NCBI GenBank assembly: GCA_024234675.1
Contig: JACKNU010000003.1
Coordinates: 1-64,000 of the forward strand
DNA: 64,000 nucleotides
Reading direction: 5' to 3'
From: Pseudomonadales bacterium
Lineage (GTDB): Bacteria; Pseudomonadota; Gammaproteobacteria; Pseudomonadales; Halieaceae
The notes under the pieces are model-generated. The model did no database searches and was not told the origin of the DNA. It saw only the letters and a program-made list of their open reading frames with translations. Positions 60,624 to 64,000 of the stretch are shown here, in pieces. The first letter of the stretch is position 1. Each line of letters begins with the position of its first letter. The position numbers were made by a program, and so were the translations under genes.

Positions 60624-61130
60624 ATGGCCATGTATCCCTGCAAAAAAGTTGGTATGGACTTTTTTGAGACCGCTCCCTACTGCTTCCTGGCGGAGGAGAC
60701 CATAGCTGCCAGCCCGGAGCAGATATTTGCGGTTTTCGAGGACGCTCACGCCTGGACGATCTGGGCCAAGCCGATTCAGGAGGTCGAGTGGACTTCGCCC
60801 AAACCCTTCCGCCTGGGCACCACCCGCACCGTCAGCATGACCGGCGGGCTGAAAGGGTACGAGGAATTCATCGCCTGGGAGCCAGGCAAGCGCATGGCCT
60901 TTTGCTTTATCGGTTGCAGCCACGACACCCTGGAAGCTTTCGCCGAGGATTATCGGGTCACCGAGCTGGGAGACGGCCGCTGCAGGGTGCAGTGGCTGAT
61001 GGCCATGGCCCCCAAGGGCGCCGCAAAGTTCAGCCTCGGGCTGATAAAACCCCTTATGGCGTGGTATAACCGCAAGATGTTTCGCGATTTCAGGAAATAC
61101 GTAGAGTCACAGGCAAACACCGTAACCTGA
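60624..61130 (+). CDS. SRPBCC-family (polyketide cyclase/START-like) protein
   Basis: 168 aa from ATG 60624 (AGGAAAAG just upstream; ATG 60612 also in frame). SRPBCC/polyketide-cyclase-2 pattern: IAASPEQIFAVFEDAHAWTIWAKPI (in parts), RTVSMTGGLKGYEEFIAWEPGKRMAF, DYRVTELGDGRCRVQW. These helix-grip folds bind hydrophobic ligands. The next gene, a DDN-family oxidoreductase, starts 12 bp later, so the two are almost certainly one operon, perhaps acting on the same hydrophobic substrate (inference). Confidence 0.88.
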   Translation: MAMYPCKKVGMDFFETAPYCFLAEETIAASPEQIFAVFEDAHAWTIWAKPIQEVEWTSPKPFRLGTTRTVSMTGGLKGYEEFIAWEPGKRMAFCFIGCSHDTLEAFAEDYRVTELGDGRCRVQWLMAMAPKGAAKFSLGLIKPLMAWYNRKMFRDFRKYVESQANTVT

Positions 61131-61142
61131 GGAGGTATACCC

Positions 61143-61586
61143 ATGGCTGAGTATATTCCCCCGGCGCTTGACTGGGTGAGAGAGCAGGTAGAGTTGTACG
61201 AGAGCAGCGGGGGCACTGAAGGCACCACCCTGCTTGATACCGGCCTGCCATGCGTTCTGGTAACCCACACTGGCAACAAATCCGGTGCCATCCGCAAGAT
61301 ACCCCTGATGCGGGTAGCGGTCGACGGCAATTACGTTCTGATTGGTTCCATGGGCGGCCAACCGAAGAATCCGGTATGGGTCTACAATTTGCGAGCCAAC
61401 CCGGACATTCAGTTACGCGATAAAACCGCAGTGTTCGATATGCGCGTTCGTGAAGTCACCGATGAGCGGGAGCGTGAAAAGTTGTGGGCGGCTGCGGTCG
61501 CGGCGTACCCGGCTTACGATGAATATCAGGCAAAAACCACCCGCAGGATTCCGGTTTTTGTCGCTGAGCCTCGCTCAGGACTTTAG
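61143..61586 (+). CDS. DDN-family (deazaflavin/F420-dependent) nitroreductase-like oxidoreductase, second copy
   Basis: 147 aa with a strong GAGGAGG before the ATG. DDN signature: THTGNKSGAIRKIPLMRV, MGGQPKNPVWVYNLRANPDI, and a C-terminal RRIPVFVAEP. Longer and more typical than the paralogue at 9540-9998; the two share the NPVWxYN core. Members bind F420H2 in actinobacteria; the cofactor here is unknown. Between a SRPBCC gene and a nitroreductase gene. Confidence 0.9.
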   Translation: MAEYIPPALDWVREQVELYESSGGTEGTTLLDTGLPCVLVTHTGNKSGAIRKIPLMRVAVDGNYVLIGSMGGQPKNPVWVYNLRANPDIQLRDKTAVFDMRVREVTDEREREKLWAAAVAAYPAYDEYQAKTTRRIPVFVAEPRSGL

Positions 61587-61656
61587 ATGGCGGCCCGGCT
61601 GGCCGCTTGAGGATGGCCCGGATCCAGGGTGACCGGATTCCCGAAGAGGGGGTGTG

Positions 61657-62316
61657 ATGGAACTGTACGAGGTCATGCGCAGCACGTTTGCCTGTCGCGA
61701 ATTTACCGGTGAGCCGATACCTGAGGATGTACTGCACCGGATAATCGACAATGCCCGTTTCGCTCCCAGCGGCGGTAATAGGCAGGGATGGCGTATTATC
61801 AACGTGACCGACGCTGTCCGGAAACAAAGGCTGGCCGAGCTGTCGCTACCCACGGCCACCCGCTACCTCCTGCAGGTTGCCGCCGGAGAAAGCCCGCTTA
61901 ACACGATTCACCCCAGCGCGGTCACCGAGGAACAGGTGGCGCAGGCAGAAGCTCCCGAGTGGCTGGTAGCGCATATACGCAACGCGCCTACCTTGTTGGT
62001 GATCACCGTTGATCTGTCCCTGATAGCAAGCATGGACAAGGACCTCGACCGTATCGGCCTGGTGAGTGGTGGCTCTATCTACCCTTTGGCCTGGAATATT
62101 CTGCTGGCCGCCAGGAACGAGGGTTATGGCGGTACCATGACGACCTGGGGTGTCGCCGAAGAGCCCGAGGTGAAAGCGTTGCTGGACATACCCGAGGCGT
62201 GGGCAGTGGCCGCCATCATGCCGCTGGGCAAACCGCAGAAGCAGTTGACCCGACTGAAGCGCAAGCCGGTCGAGGAGATCCTGGTTACCAATAGCTGGAA
62301 CGGCAGCGAGAATTAG
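61657..62316 (+). CDS. Nitroreductase-family FMN oxidoreductase
   Basis: 219 aa from ATG 61657 (GTG 61654 is adjacent). FMN-site motifs: MRSTFACREFTGEPIPED (R of the RxxR), FAPSGGNRQGWR, and GYGGTMTTWGVAEEPEVKALL. NfsB/FMN-type enzymes reduce nitro groups, quinones or enones with NAD(P)H. Follows the DDN gene by 70 bp; together the three-gene run looks like a small reductive detoxification or catabolic set (inference). Confidence 0.93.
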   Translation: MELYEVMRSTFACREFTGEPIPEDVLHRIIDNARFAPSGGNRQGWRIINVTDAVRKQRLAELSLPTATRYLLQVAAGESPLNTIHPSAVTEEQVAQAEAPEWLVAHIRNAPTLLVITVDLSLIASMDKDLDRIGLVSGGSIYPLAWNILLAARNEGYGGTMTTWGVAEEPEVKALLDIPEAWAVAAIMPLGKPQKQLTRLKRKPVEEILVTNSWNGSEN

Positions 62317-62433
62317 ACCAGACCCGGTCGGCCAATCCGCGAGGTCGCCGCCCCGCCCGGTGGATCTCTGCCTGCAAATCCAAACCTGCACAGATTCCGT
62401 ACAATTCCTCTCTTTACTGACTGCGGGAATGCC

Positions 62434-63222
62434 ATGCGCGCATCGAAAACCACAGGTAAACCTGGGCCAGCGGGAAAATTCGCGAGGATAACGGTGCTGG
62501 CGGCGCTTGCGAGCCTCGCCACTTCTGCGTATGCAAACGACCCGGCTTTCAGCCTGCAGCTGGACCTGGGGAGCACCTGGCAGGCGAAGAACAAGGTACA
62601 GATCCCCAACGACAACCAGGGGGACAGGTTTTCACTGGAGGATGTCGCCGGTTCCGGCCCCTGGGCCACGGTGCGCGCGGAGGGCATCTGGTCCATCAAC
62701 GACAAGCACGGTGTGCGCATTCTGTTCGCGCCCTTCTCCTACAGCGAAAACGGCAAACTCAAGAAAGAGACCCGCTTTGCCGGAGCCACTTACAGCCCCG
62801 ACGAGCCGGTCAAGGCGAGTTACACCTTCAACACCTGGCGACTGGGCTATCGCTATCACCTGTATGCCGAGACCAACTGGGACTTCTGGATTGGCGCCAC
62901 GCTGTTGATTCGCGACGCGGGAATCAAGCTGAGCCAGGCGGGTGTCAGCAGCCAGGATGATAACGTGGGCGCCGTTCCGCTGCTCTACCTGGCGGCCAGC
63001 TATCGCTTTGACGAACGCTGGTCCCTTGCCGCCGACCTGGACGGCCTGGCCGGCGGCCCGGGCAGGGCGATAGACCTTGGCGTGCGTATCAATTACAAAT
63101 TGGACGACGACTGGCAGCTCGGGCTGGGATACCGCACCCTGGAGGGTGGGGCCGACACGGACGATGTTTACAACTTCGCCTGGTTCAACACCGTAAGCTT
63201 GTCGGCGACCTATCGATTCTGA
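62434..63222 (+). CDS. Outer-membrane beta-barrel protein, unknown function
   Basis: 262 aa. A signal peptide (residues about 17-35, ending SAYA) is followed by alternating amphipathic strands (FSLQLDLGSTW, TWRLGYRYHLYA, YLAASYRFDERW, IDLGVRINYKLDDDWQLGLGYR in parts) and a terminal aromatic LSATYRF, as needed for BAM insertion. About eight strands are expected. No OmpA or porin motif recognised, and no operon partner. Confidence 0.82.
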   Translation: MRASKTTGKPGPAGKFARITVLAALASLATSAYANDPAFSLQLDLGSTWQAKNKVQIPNDNQGDRFSLEDVAGSGPWATVRAEGIWSINDKHGVRILFAPFSYSENGKLKKETRFAGATYSPDEPVKASYTFNTWRLGYRYHLYAETNWDFWIGATLLIRDAGIKLSQAGVSSQDDNVGAVPLLYLAASYRFDERWSLAADLDGLAGGPGRAIDLGVRINYKLDDDWQLGLGYRTLEGGADTDDVYNFAWFNTVSLSATYRF

Positions 63223-63289
63223 ACCGCTTTATTCTGGCGTATAGTAAACGAAGGAGTGCACCGGCAGGCTATAGGCATCCACCGATAAC

Positions 63290-64000
63290 ATGATTCCCCT
63301 GTTCGCAAGATACCCTTCACTGCAGGCAGCACTACCTTTTGTTTCCCTGGGACAATACCCCACCCCAATACTGGACGCCGCCGGACTCGACCCCGGGGGT
63401 CGCTGCGCGGCGCTCGCCGTCAAGCACGATGGGGTCTCTGGAACCCTCTACGGCGGCAACAAGGTCCGCAAGCTCGAATTCCTGCTGGCCGACGCACTGC
63501 AACGGGGACACACCGAGGTGCTGACTTTCGGTGGCGCCGGCTCTAACCATGCCCTGGCAACCGCCATCTATGCCCGGGAACTCGGCCTCGCATGCAATTC
63601 GCTGCTAATCGCCCAGCCCAATTCCTACGCGGTGCGCGCCAACCTGCTGCGCGCCCTGCAAACCGGCGCGCGCCTGCAGCACTTCGAGTCAATGGCGGCA
63701 CTGGTAGCCGGGACGCTTGTTCGCGCGGCCCTCAATCCCTTGAGTGGTAAAGCGATACCCTACTTCATACCACCCGGTGGCACCTCGGCGCTGGGCTTGC
63801 TTGGCTATGTCAATGCGGCCTTCGAATTACAGGCGCAAATAGCGCGTGGGGAGCTCGAACCACCTGACGTAATTTACATCGCCTGTGGCACCATGGGCTC
63901 GTGTGTCGGGCTCACCCTGGGCCTGGGGATACTGGGCCTGCAAACACGCGTTTGTTCCGTCGCCGTAACCGACACCAGGTTCTCTTCGCTGCGGCGGGCG
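63290..64000 (+). CDS. D-cysteine desulfhydrase/ACC-deaminase family PLP enzyme, partial at right edge
   Basis: Open from ATG 63290 to the end of the window (237 codons). Family marks: PTPILDAAGL near the start, the PLP lysine in LYGGNKVRKLEFLL, FGGAGSNHALATA, and the phosphate-binding CGTMGSCVGLTLG. Members deaminate D-cysteine or 1-aminocyclopropane-1-carboxylate by fold-type II chemistry; the deciding residues are not readable here. The ribosome-binding site is weak. C-terminus lies outside the window. Confidence 0.9.
   Translation, partial: MIPLFARYPSLQAALPFVSLGQYPTPILDAAGLDPGGRCAALAVKHDGVSGTLYGGNKVRKLEFLLADALQRGHTEVLTFGGAGSNHALATAIYARELGLACNSLLIAQPNSYAVRANLLRALQTGARLQHFESMAALVAGTLVRAALNPLSGKAIPYFIPPGGTSALGLLGYVNAAFELQAQIARGELEPPDVIYIACGTMGSCVGLTLGLGILGLQTRVCSVAVTDTRFSSLRRA

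Overview
The window reads as chromosomal DNA of a GC-rich (about 60%), free-living, probably marine gammaproteobacterium. The gene content (NodT/MacAB export, ActP plus a DUF485 partner, a TonB-dependent receptor, OxyR with an exported KatG, a KtrAB-type K+ system, several SSS/GltS Na+-driven carriers, DDN-family oxidoreductases, a P450 and many lipoproteins) resembles the Halieaceae/OM60 type of oligotroph. That placement is an inference from gene families, not a phylogeny. I saw no rRNA, tRNA, prophage or CRISPR array. Genes are densely packed on both strands, and most ORFs antisense to them are GC-driven shadows.

Layout. 1-1.9 kb: a PQQ-type sugar dehydrogenase cut by the left edge and an RhlG-like SDR. 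2.2-8.4 kb: a NodT-MacA-MacB(ATPase)-MacB(permease) export operon followed by an aromatic-amino-acid-type PLP decarboxylase. 8.4-13.7 kb: a cation/Ca2+ exchanger, a DDN-family oxidoreductase, a DUF2235 hydrolase, an amidase and a GST-like protein. 13.8-25.4 kb: a TonB receptor, a cupin, a GFA protein, a glutamine-synthetase-family ligase between an ATM1-type ABC exporter and a decayed copy of that exporter's 3' end, a LysR regulator, and an Rv2258c-like methyltransferase split by a 1313-bp ISL3-family element, followed by a second GFA gene.

25.4-40.1 kb: a Tat-exported SDR, ActP/DUF485, a divergent pair of heme proteins, a Calx-beta/GDPD lipoprotein, an EVE protein, a GltS carrier beside an unusual TAXI-type binding lipoprotein, and a GGDEF-EAL protein with degenerate motifs overlapping a DUF1631-like acidic partner. 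40.2-48.3 kb: a P450-cupin-kinase-acetyltransferase-PanE run converging on a PRPP synthetase / AMP-phosphorylase-like / DUF3047 run. 48.6-58.2 kb: an SSS symporter, a tightly packed KtrA-KtrB-glutamate-synthase-like operon, a YIP1 protein, exported KatG and OxyR. 58.4-64 kb: YaiI, DUF3127, DedA, a SutA-like small protein, a SRPBCC-DDN-nitroreductase run, an outer-membrane barrel, and a D-cysteine-desulfhydrase-type enzyme cut by the right edge.

Most notable: (i) the IS insertion that can be resolved to the base, with an 8-bp palindromic target duplication and a reading frame that closes perfectly on excision; (ii) the duplicated exporter tail flanking the glutamine-synthetase-like gene; (iii) the K+-uptake/glutamate-synthase operon; (iv) the degenerate c-di-GMP protein overlapping a DUF1631 remnant; (v) the TAXI lipoprotein placed with GltS rather than a TRAP permease. 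I found no single locus I can defend as an entirely new defence or biosynthetic system.
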